From assembly GCA_001516025.1 (NCBI GenBank), contig LOEU01000014.1:186001-250000 (forward strand): a stretch of DNA of 64,000 nucleotides, read 5' to 3'. The stretch comes from a bacterium BRH_c32 (GTDB lineage: Bacteria; Bacteroidota; Ignavibacteria; Ignavibacteriales; Melioribacteraceae). The translations under genes and the position numbers were made by a program. Positions within the stretch are counted from its first letter, which is position 1, and each line of letters opens with the position of its first letter. The notes under the pieces were generated by a model. The model saw nothing but the letters and a program-made list of their open reading frames with translations, ran no database searches and was not told the origin of the DNA. Shown here one piece after another: positions 45,801 to 54,360 of the stretch.

Positions 45801-47973
45801 AAGTGTTGGTACTTATGATACGCTTACAGGTAAATGGATAATTGGTGAATTAAACAATGGTGCTTTTGCAACATTGAGTATTACCGTAAAGGTAAATTGC
45901 GAAGAGATTAATAGTTCCACTTTCGATCTTGGAATCGCAAAAGATTTTAATCTTTTCGTTATCGAAGATTTGAATCAACCATCTTCAGATACAGAAGGAA
46001 AAGTTGCAGTTGGAAGAGATGCTAATCTTGGAGCATATAGTATCGGAGATAAACTTCCTAACAATAGCGGTGATGTTTTAATCGTTGGAAGAGACTTAAA
46101 TTACGTTAGCGGCAGCGTTTATAATGGTAATGTAGTTTATGCTAATAATTCAAATCTTCCAAAAAGTTCTGTATCGGTTACCAACGGAACCGTTAGAAAA
46201 GATACTGTAATAGATTTTTCAGTTGCAAAAGTATCATTGGAAAATCTTTCTACAACATTGGGAAATTATCAACCGACAGGAACAGTTGAACTTAAATGGG
46301 GCGGATTAACCTTAACCGGTACAGACCCATTCCTTAATGTATTCAGCGTTCTGGGAAGTAATTTATCAACAGCAAATAGCTTTACAATTGATGTTCCTAA
46401 TGGTTCGGTTGTTCTAGTTAATATAAATGGAACAAATGTAAGCTGGACAGGTGGTCTGCAAGTAAATGGAACGGCAATAAATAATGTTATATATAATTTC
46501 TATGAAGCAACATCTCTTAGAATTCAGGGAACTGATGTTCGCGGATCTATATTAGCTCCATTAGCTGATCTTAATTTCCCTTCTGGAGTTGTTAATGGTC
46601 AGGTTATTGTTAAATCAATGACAGGTGCAGGACAGTTTAATCTTGCTCCGTTTATCGGCAATATCCCCTATGAAAAAGAGATCACTAATATAGCTTCCAT
46701 TTCTGCAATTACAACAGTTGATCCGGACCTTACTAACAATAATTCCTCAGTATTAATTAAACCTGTTACTTCCAATAATGGAAATAATGGTGGAAACAAT
46801 GGTGGCAATTCCGGCGGAAACTGGGAGAATCTATGTGGATTCGGTTTCGGTGAGATTGTCTATACATTAGCTTATAGCAATACAGCAATTTATGCCGGCA
46901 CTTGGGGTGGAAACATCTATATCTCCACTAATCAAGGTACAAGCTGGACAAAAATAAATCAAGGTATGTCAGTTGGATTTGTTTGGTCATTAAAAGTAGT
47001 TAATGATAATCTTATCTTCGCTGCTACAGAAAAAGGACTTTATAAATACAATGGATCAAATTGGACATTGACTACCCTTTCGGGAATGGATGTTCATTCA
47101 ATCTCAATTGGAACAACCGGTTCAACAACACGTATTTTTGCGGCAACTTGGGGTAATGGTGTTTATACTTCAACTGATTTTGGTGCTACATGGCTACATT
47201 CTGTTGATGGCTGCTATAATTTATTAGCAATGAATACAATCGAAGCTGTATCAGCAGAGAAAGCATTCGTAACTTCATTTGGTGGCGGTGTATTCGTTAC
47301 TGTAAATGGCGGTGTTTCTTGGAGCAAGATAAATCTTGGTTATAGCTTTGCTTGGACTGTTGCATCATCGGGCAATTATATTTATGCCGGAACTTATGGA
47401 GACGGATTATATCTCTCTTCTAATGGTGGAACTAATTGGTCAAAAGTAACAACACTCAACGCACCTTTTATTTATTCACTTGTTGTTGATAATAGTGGTT
47501 TCGTTTATGCTGCATCTTGGACAAGCGGTGTTTCTGTTTCTAAAGATAATGGCGCCACTTGGACTTCACTTGGAATGGGTGGTTTTGGCGTAAGTTCTAT
47601 CTTTGTTAATCCAAGCACACAGGATCTTTTTGTAGGAACAAAAGAAGGTGAAGTATTCTTCTCAAGAAGCGGAGGAACTACGGATATTGACGAAAACTCA
47701 ATAATCCCAACAGAATTTGGATTGGAACAAAATTATCCAAATCCGTTCAACCCAACAACTACAATTCAATTTGCATTGCCTCAAGGAGGTATGTATAAAT
47801 TGATGGTTTATAGCGTTCTTGGTGAAGAAGTTGCAGAATTAGTAAATAACGAATTAAGTGCCGGAATTCATAAAGTATCATTCGATGCAAGCAGACTATC
47901 GAGCGGAATGTATATTTATAGATTAACCGGTAATAATGTTACTATTACAAAAAAGATGTTATTGATGAAGTAA
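42859..47973 (+). CDS. Large multidomain T9SS-secreted surface protein
   Basis: A 1704-residue protein with a signal sequence (about 1-40). In order: an N-terminal region (about 45-545) I do not recognise; a DUF11-like domain (about 545-690); two SdrD/prealbumin-like B domains (about 694-810 and 812-920, starting GDKVWEDQNLNG and GDKVWNDENQNG); a DUF11 domain (from about 928) interrupted by a choice-of-anchor-A domain (about 1022-1268, FDLGIAKDFNLFVIEDL ...); a Gly/Asn linker (about 1305-1322); a beta-propeller with BNR-like repeats (about 1325-1600, STNQGTSWTKI, STDFGATW, SSNGGTNWSK, SKDNGATWTS); and a C-terminal Por/T9SS sorting domain (about 1622-1704, NYPNPFNPTTTIQFALP). It is likely cell-attached or released; the role may be adhesion, but this is inference. 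Confidence 0.88.
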   Translation: MKKATAVLIQSFKEILSLDALLVFFLFISLWSISPIEINAQTANPVPVQFFYVPLPEEQILQSLQTLNTNGNSSVNPIQTYISIAAIADNTVIYYDQWENGFEPDIANPLNIYSNSNPGGTQIWGDGNPANGAPPGFPSDIINSGTVIILNNPVNTTTRQTDIDFDGGDKIAASKTISVARTGWATGSNTLLADALEVFDTDNWGTSFEIPVGENIPYSDSYRIFNYVGLSIMAEVGGANVQIDADANGTFETTVTLTEGKGYLVNGGVALGAKVISDKPIQIELLTGDRGEQYEARWFRLSPTALWSTSYYEPVSTSNSAQGQNGTGTVVWLYNPKSSPIAVQYQTRTGSGGNTITTNPITVPAKGYAKQVMTDGFGAKFFTNDGSKFYAISATDANNTSTNVGGNRSWDWGFTLVSESALTQQILIGLGIGRDPTSSTNPNENGNPIWVTPIGNGNTPVTIYVDYDANPATGPLTDPFGNKYDNSITLRELDRAKLYNPSGNQSGMLIYTLTQGVKLAAAWGQDPLTASSGAPGLDVGTGIPPLPAFDAGKNGTLSQDNDGDGFISPGDDLLYTIVVNNISRAPVPDLKLVDFLPLNTSYISNTTFFTNSSGVTSQVADNGSRTPFPLDEPGTILDNSSALPVGGAYTVTFKVRINDFEDLLPNTERIINLGYAAAIGDTIPINAQTPLFGRIGDKVWEDQNLNGIQDIGEPGIAGVTVKLYDGAGNLVATTTTDANGNYKFLGLLPGNYQVEFIPSSVYDFTTANADGTGLNGAKNSDANPSTGKTEIFTLAAGERNTNIDAGFKPNGLLGDKVWNDENQNGIQDPSETGIDSVTVKLFSCDGTFLKETITNANGNYTFTNLLSGSYYVQFTLPNGLNFTTKDIGTNDNFDSDADVNDGKTECITYNLGDIVTNIDAGMYEDKVADIKIEKSVSNSNPVCGSEINYQIKVTNLGPDKGKGIEATEILPSGLEYVSHSASVGTYDTLTGKWIIGELNNGAFATLSITVKVNCEEINSSTFDLGIAKDFNLFVIEDLNQPSSDTEGKVAVGRDANLGAYSIGDKLPNNSGDVLIVGRDLNYVSGSVYNGNVVYANNSNLPKSSVSVTNGTVRKDTVIDFSVAKVSLENLSTTLGNYQPTGTVELKWGGLTLTGTDPFLNVFSVLGSNLSTANSFTIDVPNGSVVLVNINGTNVSWTGGLQVNGTAINNVIYNFYEATSLRIQGTDVRGSILAPLADLNFPSGVVNGQVIVKSMTGAGQFNLAPFIGNIPYEKEITNIASISAITTVDPDLTNNNSSVLIKPVTSNNGNNGGNNGGNSGGNWENLCGFGFGEIVYTLAYSNTAIYAGTWGGNIYISTNQGTSWTKINQGMSVGFVWSLKVVNDNLIFAATEKGLYKYNGSNWTLTTLSGMDVHSISIGTTGSTTRIFAATWGNGVYTSTDFGATWLHSVDGCYNLLAMNTIEAVSAEKAFVTSFGGGVFVTVNGGVSWSKINLGYSFAWTVASSGNYIYAGTYGDGLYLSSNGGTNWSKVTTLNAPFIYSLVVDNSGFVYAASWTSGVSVSKDNGATWTSLGMGGFGVSSIFVNPSTQDLFVGTKEGEVFFSRSGGTTDIDENSIIPTEFGLEQNYPNPFNPTTTIQFALPQGGMYKLMVYSVLGEEVAELVNNELSAGIHKVSFDASRLSSGMYIYRLTGNNVTITKKMLLMK

Positions 47974-48018
47974 TAGACGTAAGTATGTTGATTCTATGGA
48001 TCTAATCCCATGATTAAG

Positions 48019-48047
48019 AAGGCGGCTGATTTAGCCGCCTTTTTTTA
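48019..48047 (+). terminator. Rho-independent terminator after the large surface protein
   Basis: A perfect stem AAGGCGGCT / AGCCGCCTT with a 5-nt loop, then a run of seven or more T on the plus strand. It abuts the stop of the convergent T9SS gene and may also slow transcription on the minus strand. Confidence 0.88.
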
Positions 48048-49400
48048 TTTTATTAAAAGCATTTTTTTAACTTCGATTTTTCTTGGTGTAATCAATTGAT
48101 AAAAATAAATTCCGCTGGATAAATTAGTACCATCAAATTCTGCTTTATAAACTTTATTGGGCAGTACTTCTCCATTAAATAAATTTGCAATTTCATTTCC
48201 TAATAGATCATAAACTACCAATTTCAAATTACATTTTTCTTTTACTGCAAAACTTATTTGAGTCCTAGGATTAAAAGGATTTGGATAATTCTGATTTAAT
48301 AAAATAGAAGAAATTAGTTCTCCCGCTTTAATAGTAATTATCTCACTAAGTTCAGAAGTGCCATCTAAATCAATCTGATTTAATTGATAAGAAAATTCTC
48401 CTATCGTTGCATTATTATCTATAAACGAATATTGGTTTGGATAAGCTGAATTGCCGTGCCCGGGAATGAAACCGATTTTTTTCCATTGCTCGCTCTCTGA
48501 AGATCGAAGTATCTCAAAACCATAATTACTCACTTCAGTTGCAGTTTCCCAATTAAGCTGAATCGAATTATTGATAAATATTCCGCCGAAGGAGACTAAT
48601 TCAACGGGAAGTGGTGCTAGTGAAAGATCAATTTGTGCAAAATGTTGAATGACTCCGTAAATGAGATAATTTTCTCTTTCCAATATATTACTCTCCGGAG
48701 CACCCGGAGTCATAACATCGATAGCATCCGATCCTAAAAGATCATAAGTATTATCTTTTTCATTATTAGAAACAAAAGGAGAAGTATATTCATTTTTAAA
48801 AAATGTTGCAAATGTAAGAGTTATATTGCTATTTGACTCTAATCCTAATTCAGTAAGAGGGATAGAAAATTCGATACAATTATACGCATAACTAAAATTA
48901 ACCGCTGCATTATTGGAAGCAAAATACCAACCGGAACCTTTATTTAATTCTATATGCAAATTATTTTGCCCATCTCTCGTTATAAAATGAATATCGAAAT
49001 AGATACTCGCTTGTTGAATATTATTCCCGAATATTGATTGAGTATCATCACCAATCCAATTTATGGTTCCGGTGCCATTATTAATTGCGATAGAATAAAG
49101 TCCAAGGTCAATAGCGGAAATATTATCAACTTTAATGAGTCCCAAAAAATTTGTACCATCGGTTGCGAAGCGTACTTCTGTGATATCTTCATTTTTAACC
49201 CAGAATAAACCAGGTTCAGTCCTCATATCGTTCGCTTCACCGGTATAAATCCATTCACCGGCAGAATATGTTGTACCATGGATCGTGCTAGAAGGGGTGC
49301 CAATCCAATCCGATGGATTGCCATCAATAATTATTGAATGTGATTGTGAGAATAAAAGGATCGGGAGGAACAGGAATATTGTAATTGATTTAATATCCAT
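48045..49400 (-). CDS. Secreted protein with T9SS type A sorting domain
   Basis: A 451-residue protein with a signal peptide (MDIKSITIFLFLPILLFSQ), an N-terminal part starting DGNPSDWIGTPS that resembles DOMON/CBM9-like substrate-binding beta-sandwich domains (about 20-230, uncertain), a fibronectin-like region (about 265-355, VELVSFGGIFINNSIQLNWETA) and a C-terminal Por sorting domain (about 368-451, LNQNYPNPFNPRTQISF). The frame is open to 49442, but the ATG at 49400 is preceded by AGGG and by the signal peptide start, so I use it. It is exported by the type IX system; the ligand is unknown. Confidence 0.85.
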   Translation of the reverse strand: MDIKSITIFLFLPILLFSQSHSIIIDGNPSDWIGTPSSTIHGTTYSAGEWIYTGEANDMRTEPGLFWVKNEDITEVRFATDGTNFLGLIKVDNISAIDLGLYSIAINNGTGTINWIGDDTQSIFGNNIQQASIYFDIHFITRDGQNNLHIELNKGSGWYFASNNAAVNFSYAYNCIEFSIPLTELGLESNSNITLTFATFFKNEYTSPFVSNNEKDNTYDLLGSDAIDVMTPGAPESNILERENYLIYGVIQHFAQIDLSLAPLPVELVSFGGIFINNSIQLNWETATEVSNYGFEILRSSESEQWKKIGFIPGHGNSAYPNQYSFIDNNATIGEFSYQLNQIDLDGTSELSEIITIKAGELISSILLNQNYPNPFNPRTQISFAVKEKCNLKLVVYDLLGNEIANLFNGEVLPNKVYKAEFDGTNLSSGIYFYQLITPRKIEVKKMLLIK

Positions 49401-49503
49401 AATGCACCCTAAGAAAGTAAACTCTGAAAGTTTAATACACATAAATAGTCATTTGAAAAAATAAATGCAACTATTGTAGTTTAGAGCTATGTTATTTCCC
49501 TAT

Positions 49504-49530
49504 TCCCCCTTGAAGTGAATTCAAGGGGGA
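49504..49530. terminator. Perfect 11-bp intergenic hairpin (terminator or processing hairpin)
   Basis: TCCCCCTTGAA and TTCAAGGGGGA flank a 5-nt loop (GTGAA). It lies 16 nt after the stop of the aminotransferase gene, on a strand where no T run follows (the sequence is AATAGGG), so it is an imperfect terminator or a transcript-stabilising hairpin. Confidence 0.45.
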
Positions 49531-49545
49531 TTTCAATGAATTATT

Positions 49546-50712
49546 TTATTTTTTTATAAACTCTGATATTGAATCAACAACGAATTTAATCTGTTCGTTA
49601 GAAAGTTCCGGGTAAATAGGAAGAGCAAGAGAATGTTCTGCCGCATAATTTGAAACAGGAAAATCTTTATCATCGGCATTGAGATATGCAAAGCATTCTT
49701 GACGGTGAAATGCCACCGGATAATAAACTTCGCATCCAATATCGTTTTTTCTAAGATGATCTAGCATTCCATCTCTATTTTCAACTCTTATAATATACTG
49801 ATTGTAAATATGATAATTTTTATGACTGGTTTCTTTATAGATCGCTTTTGGTAAAAGAACTTGATTTCTTTCGTCCAAAATTGTTTTCCCCTCAGTTTCG
49901 GCTAAACCTGCTTCAATAATTAATTTAGAATATAACTCTGCATTATTGCGGCGTTTTTCTGACCATGAATCAAGATGCGGTAATTTAACTCTTAGAATCG
50001 CTGCCTGAAGTGTATCAATCCTAAAATTACCGCCAATAACTTTGTGGAAATATTTAGGTTCTGCCCCATGCATTCTCATGATTTTCATTGTATGATAAAG
50101 TTTTTCATCGTTTGTTGTACATATTCCACCATCGCCGAAACAACCAAGATTCTTTGATGGGAAAAATGAGAAACATCCGATATGACCAAGTGTCCCAACT
50201 TTTTTTCCATCTTTATATTGAACACCAATTGCTTGTGCCCCATCTTCAATCACAATCAGATTATGCTTATTAGCAATTTCCATAATTGCATCCATATCAG
50301 CAGATTGACCGTATAAATGAACGGGGATAATTGCTTTAGTTTTTTCTGTTATTTTTTTTTCTATCTTAGAAGGGTCAATATTAAACGTAACCGGGTCTGA
50401 ATCCACAAGTACTGGAATTGCATTCAAACGAGCAACAACACCTGCCGTAGCAAAAAAAGAATAAGTAGGGACAATTACTTCATCACCCGGTTTTATATCT
50501 ATTGCCATTAATGCGAGCAATAGAGCATCTGTTCCCGAGGAAACACCTACTGAGTAATTACATCCTATATAGTCATTAATATCTTTTTCCAAACCAGCTA
50601 CATCAGGACCATTAATAAAATATTGTGAATCTACAACTCTCGCCATTGCGGCATCAATTTCATCTTTCAATGCTAAATATTGCGGCTTCAAATCCAATAA
50701 AGGAACTTTCAT
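49546..50712 (-). CDS. DegT/DnrJ/EryC1/StrS-type sugar aminotransferase (WbpE-like)
   Basis: A 388-residue PLP aminotransferase: VGVSSGTDALLLALMA, VPVHLYGQ-type loop (IIPVHLYGQSADMD), EDGAQAIGVQY and the PLP-lysine motif FFPSKNLGCFGDGG. It transfers an amino group to a nucleotide-linked keto-sugar for surface polysaccharides. Its start overlaps the upstream acetyltransferase stop as TAATG. The neighbour, a WbpD/WlbB-type N-acetyltransferase, suggests the product UDP-2,3-diacetamido-dideoxy-uronic acid (inference). Confidence 0.9.
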   Translation of the reverse strand: MKVPLLDLKPQYLALKDEIDAAMARVVDSQYFINGPDVAGLEKDINDYIGCNYSVGVSSGTDALLLALMAIDIKPGDEVIVPTYSFFATAGVVARLNAIPVLVDSDPVTFNIDPSKIEKKITEKTKAIIPVHLYGQSADMDAIMEIANKHNLIVIEDGAQAIGVQYKDGKKVGTLGHIGCFSFFPSKNLGCFGDGGICTTNDEKLYHTMKIMRMHGAEPKYFHKVIGGNFRIDTLQAAILRVKLPHLDSWSEKRRNNAELYSKLIIEAGLAETEGKTILDERNQVLLPKAIYKETSHKNYHIYNQYIIRVENRDGMLDHLRKNDIGCEVYYPVAFHRQECFAYLNADDKDFPVSNYAAEHSLALPIYPELSNEQIKFVVDSISEFIKK

Positions 50713-51290
50713 TATTCTACCTCCTTAACAATACCATTTTCTAATTTGTATTTTTTATTCGCCTTTTCGCAGAATGCAAATCCATCTTTATCAAAGTGGA
50801 GTTTTCTTCCTGCTTCCGAAACCCATCCTACAATTCGAGCCGGATTTCCAACTACTAATGCAAAATCGGGAATGTTCTTTGTTACAACAGCGCCTGCTCC
50901 GACAAATGCAAATCTTCCAATATCATGTCCACATACGACAGTGGAATTAGCTCCAAGTGAAGCTCCTTCTTTAACAATGGTTTTAAGATAGTACTTTGCT
51001 CCCACTTGAGGATATTTGCTTCTCGGATCAAGTATATTTGTAAAAACCATCGACGGTCCACAAAAGACATAATCCTCTAATGTAACTCCCTCATAGACAG
51101 AAACATTATTTTGGATTTTTACATAATTTCCGATAATTACATTGTTTCCAACATTAACGTTTTGTCCAATTACTACGTTATTGCCAATTTTAGACCCTGA
51201 TTGAACATGACTGAAGTGCCATATTTTAGTGCCTTCGCCTATTTCAACCGGATCATCGACATAAGCCGATTCGTGCTTAAAAAAACTCAT
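50712..51290 (-). CDS. Left-handed beta-helix sugar N-acetyltransferase (WbpD/WlbB-like)
   Basis: A 192-residue hexapeptide-repeat acetyltransferase (imperfect repeats such as IGNNVVIGQNVNVGNNVIIG). It closely follows the WbpD/WlbB pattern: EIGEGTKIWHFSHVQSGSKI, KIQNNVSVYEGVTLEDYVFC, FTNILDPRS, and GAGAVVTKNIPDFALVVGNP. The frame opens at 51338, but the ATG at 51290 has AGAGGGC just upstream and begins the conserved MSFFKHESAYVDD. It acts on a UDP-amino sugar in the cytoplasm. It forms an operon with the aminotransferase. A weak TAATTTTG element lies upstream at 51336-51343. Confidence 0.88.
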   Translation of the reverse strand: MSFFKHESAYVDDPVEIGEGTKIWHFSHVQSGSKIGNNVVIGQNVNVGNNVIIGNYVKIQNNVSVYEGVTLEDYVFCGPSMVFTNILDPRSKYPQVGAKYYLKTIVKEGASLGANSTVVCGHDIGRFAFVGAGAVVTKNIPDFALVVGNPARIVGWVSEAGRKLHFDKDGFAFCEKANKKYKLENGIVKEVE

Positions 51291-51448
51291 AGTGCCCTCT
51301 ATTAGTTTATGTGGAGAAATAATTTTACTATTTAACAAAATTAAATATAATGAAATAGTTATACTAATTATTTTTTCGAGATTTGATTTATTAAAAGCAT
51401 TTGATTGAATTAGTTTTTATTTTCACAAAATCATTTTCTGAGGAATAT

Positions 51449-52717
51449 ATGAAAATTGCAGAAAAGCTCAATGAATTTAAAAGTGGCTTTCATTCTTCTT
51501 TTTGGGTAGCCAATGGAATGGAGCTATTTGAGAGATTAGCTTATTACGGTCAACAAATTGTTTTTATGATTTACATGCGTAATGATTTAGGTTTTTCTGA
51601 ATCTCAAGCAGGAACTTTATCGGGCATTTTTGGTGGTATGATTTATCTTCTTCCAATATTGGGCGGAACATTAGCTGATAAATGGGGCTTTAAAAGAGCA
51701 TTTAATGTTGCCTTCACTGTTTTGGCACTTGGTTATTTTTTAATCGGATCGGTTGGAATGAGCGCATTTGCAGGAGCTTATGATGGATTAGATAGATATT
51801 GGCTTCTTATGATATTCCTATTATTAACTGCTTTCGGCGGTTCATTTATTAAACCTTCGGTTCTTGGAACAGTAGCCGTAGCATCAAAACCGGAATCGAA
51901 ATCTCTTGGGTTCGCAGTTTATTATTGGATCGTAAATGTCGGAGCAATGATAGGGCCCACAATTGCATATTTTGTGAGAAATAATTTTGGAAATGAATTT
52001 GTTTATTTAGTTTCTTCCTTTAGCTGCGCTGCAATGGTTATTGTTAATATATTTTTATACAAGGATGTAGTAAATCAAGAAACTTCAGCAGTACCAACAG
52101 AAACATTAGCAAAAAAATTACAAAATTTAGTACTAGTATTGGCAAATTATAAATTCATGATTTTTTTATTGATCTATTCGCTTTATTGGATAATCTTTTG
52201 GCAGGAATTTATTATTGTGCCTTATTATATAGTTGATTTTATTAGCAAAGATGCTCCTTATGAAATTATCCAATCATGGGCAGGTGCGGGGGCAATTATC
52301 CTTTTACAAATTCCTGTTAATTTATTAACAAAAAAACTTTCTACTCCACACGCAATTCTGACAGGTTTTGCTGTCTCCAGCCTTATTTGGATAATTATTG
52401 GAATCTATCCAAGTATAATTACTATTGTTGCCGGTATTGCAGCATTTTCAATTGGTGAAATGATTCAAGCACCACGATATTATGAATATATTTCCGAAAT
52501 TGCACCGGCAGGTCAACAAGGACTATTTCAAGGTTACGCATTCCTCCCTATTGCAATAGCACGCTTTGTTGGTGATCCTTTTGGTGGTTGGTTATATCAA
52601 GAATATGCTATAAATGGTAATAATCCTCAAATGGTTTTCATTGTTATGACCGGAGTTGGGCTTCTCGCTACTCTATTGATGTATTTCTATAATCGCATAT
52701 TTGTTGTGAAAAAATAG
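51449..52717 (+). CDS. POT/MFS family transporter
   Basis: A 422-residue, 12-segment transporter with the proton-coupled oligopeptide transporter signature GMELFERLAYYGQQ (about 21-34) and the MFS loop GTLADKWGFKRAF. The frame begins at 51401, but the ATG at 51449 follows GAGGAATAT and matches the usual N terminus, so I use it. Substrates of the family are di- and tripeptides or nitrate-like solutes; the exact substrate here is unknown. A terminator follows. Confidence 0.83.
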   Translation: MKIAEKLNEFKSGFHSSFWVANGMELFERLAYYGQQIVFMIYMRNDLGFSESQAGTLSGIFGGMIYLLPILGGTLADKWGFKRAFNVAFTVLALGYFLIGSVGMSAFAGAYDGLDRYWLLMIFLLLTAFGGSFIKPSVLGTVAVASKPESKSLGFAVYYWIVNVGAMIGPTIAYFVRNNFGNEFVYLVSSFSCAAMVIVNIFLYKDVVNQETSAVPTETLAKKLQNLVLVLANYKFMIFLLIYSLYWIIFWQEFIIVPYYIVDFISKDAPYEIIQSWAGAGAIILLQIPVNLLTKKLSTPHAILTGFAVSSLIWIIIGIYPSIITIVAGIAAFSIGEMIQAPRYYEYISEIAPAGQQGLFQGYAFLPIAIARFVGDPFGGWLYQEYAINGNNPQMVFIVMTGVGLLATLLMYFYNRIFVVKK

Positions 52718-52724
52718 TTTAACT

Positions 52725-52756
52725 TCCCTCGGCTCTTGGTCGAGGGATTCTCTTTT
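52725..52756 (+). terminator. Terminator after the POT/MFS transporter
   Basis: A stem TCCCTCG / CGAGGGA with a 9-nt loop, followed by TTCTCTTTT, 8 nt after the stop. Confidence 0.65.
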
Positions 52757-52871
52757 ATCCTGTTTGCCCTACGACACAATCTTTCCTTTACTTTTATAAT
52801 TAAAATTGCTATTTTTTGAACGCCCACAAGAAGGAAAAACAGAAACCATACATAACTCATGAGGGTGAGAA

Positions 52872-53117
52872 ATGAACGGTACAGTAACAGAAAAACCGCG
52901 TAGGTTTGATTTAACTAATTTCTTGTTAAGACCTATCTTAGCAGGGGTATTAGGGTTTGTAATTTTTTTAGTTGTTCTATCTCTAACAAAGTATCTTGGT
53001 TCGCTCTTAACAACTGATGTAGTGTTTAAGATCGAGGGCAATGACTTTTTATTGGCAGCAATAGGATTTGTACTATTGTCATTGATTGAGGTACTAAAGA
53101 ATTTCAGACAAGAATAG
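52872..53117 (+). CDS. Small hypothetical membrane protein (81 aa)
   Basis: An 81-residue protein with two predicted transmembrane helices (about 19-40, LLRPILAGVLGFVIFLVVLS; about 57-75, FLLAAIGFVLLSLIEVL) and short charged ends. GAGGGTGAG precedes the ATG, which supports translation, and a strong terminator follows, so it is likely a real, independently expressed gene. I recognise no family. Confidence 0.65.
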   Translation: MNGTVTEKPRRFDLTNFLLRPILAGVLGFVIFLVVLSLTKYLGSLLTTDVVFKIEGNDFLLAAIGFVLLSLIEVLKNFRQE

Positions 53118-53119
53118 TT

Positions 53120-53152
53120 AAAAAATCCCGGTTCTTAGCCGGGATTTTTTTT
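53120..53152 (+). terminator. Rho-independent terminator after the small membrane protein
   Basis: A stem AAAAATCCCGG / CCGGGATTTTT with a 7-nt loop, then eight T. It ends only 15 nt before the start codon of the O-antigen ligase-like gene. Confidence 0.88.
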
Positions 53153-53166
53153 GCCCCTATAATAAT

Positions 53167-54360
53167 ATGAAACCGCTAAAAGAATTATTTTTCATTAATT
53201 TTTTCATCTTGTGCCTCCTCGTATCAACCATTTCAAATTATTCACTATGGTCGTTTGTTTTAAAAAGCTCAATTGCAATAATCCTAATCATTTTTGTAAT
53301 CACATTAGAAGATATGAATAAAATTCAACCAATTTTTTTTCAAAAAATTATTTTGTTTATATCACTTCCCCTTCTTTCTCTCCTATGGTCTAAGGATATT
53401 AATTTTGCTTTATTAAAAATGCTCAATATTATGGTCAGTGTATTACCTTTGATCTGGGTGTCCGAGAGTTTATATAGAAACCTGACTGAGTTAAGTATTA
53501 AAATATTCGTCAATACTATATTCATTCTTGTACTTAGTATATCTTTAATAACTTTACTGTTTCATCCATTTGAGTATAATACACCATACATTTTTGAAAT
53601 TACGCGCTGGAGCCACGTTATAGTTGGAAGGTTTTTATCCGCGTCAATAATAATCATTTTATTATTAAAGAGGTATGTTCATAATCTAAATAGAAAAATG
53701 TTTATTGCTTCTATGATAATTATTTATTGCGGATTATATTTCACCGGATTTAGAGCAGGTTTAATTTTCTCATTATTAATTTCATTTTTAATATTACTTA
53801 AAAATCAGACTTCATTAAGAAAGGTACCAATTGGGATTTTATATGTTGTTGGACTAATACTACTTATTATCGCTGCTGATTATTTTTACTTTGACACAAC
53901 ATTATTAGAGAGATATCTTAAATTATTTTCCTATCATCCCAGAATTGAAGCGTTAGAAATTTCATGGAAATTATTCAAAGAGAATCCATTTTGGGGAGTT
54001 GGATTTGGTGGTTTTGCTAATACAAATTCTTTTACTAATTTAATGAAATATCCACATAACCTAATTGCCGAAGTGCTGGTAGAGTTTGGTTTAATTGGAG
54101 TATTTTGGTTAATAGCTTTATTATCATTTATTTTTCTAAATAATAAAAGTGAGACAAGATATTATTTACTTTTGGCATTTTTACTTTCAATGACGTCTAA
54201 GGATATTTCCACTAATACTATGCTCTGGATAGGTTTAGCAATAAATAATAATCAAAGTTTCAGTAGTGTTAAGAAAACTATATATTTGAACAGTAAAAAA
54301 TATTTATTACGCGCCCGTAGCTCAATGGATAGAGCATTTGACTTCGGATCAAAGGGTTGA
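53167..54360 (+). CDS. O-antigen ligase/polymerase-like membrane protein, reading into tRNA-Arg
   Basis: A 397-residue protein with about 11 hydrophobic segments. The Wzy/WaaL-type signature is present: ENPFWGVGFGGF (about 276-287) and PHNLIAEVLVEFGLIG (about 299-314). The family joins or polymerises surface glycans at the periplasmic side of the inner membrane. Its frame has no stop before tRNA-Arg: the last 16 residues (RARSSMDRAFDFGSKG) are read from tRNA-Arg sequence and the TGA lies in it. No ribosome-binding site is seen upstream of the ATG at 53167, and a terminator ends just before it, so the true start may be further downstream. Confidence 0.75.
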   Translation: MKPLKELFFINFFILCLLVSTISNYSLWSFVLKSSIAIILIIFVITLEDMNKIQPIFFQKIILFISLPLLSLLWSKDINFALLKMLNIMVSVLPLIWVSESLYRNLTELSIKIFVNTIFILVLSISLITLLFHPFEYNTPYIFEITRWSHVIVGRFLSASIIIILLLKRYVHNLNRKMFIASMIIIYCGLYFTGFRAGLIFSLLISFLILLKNQTSLRKVPIGILYVVGLILLIIAADYFYFDTTLLERYLKLFSYHPRIEALEISWKLFKENPFWGVGFGGFANTNSFTNLMKYPHNLIAEVLVEFGLIGVFWLIALLSFIFLNNKSETRYYLLLAFLLSMTSKDISTNTMLWIGLAINNNQSFSSVKKTIYLNSKKYLLRARSSMDRAFDFGSKG

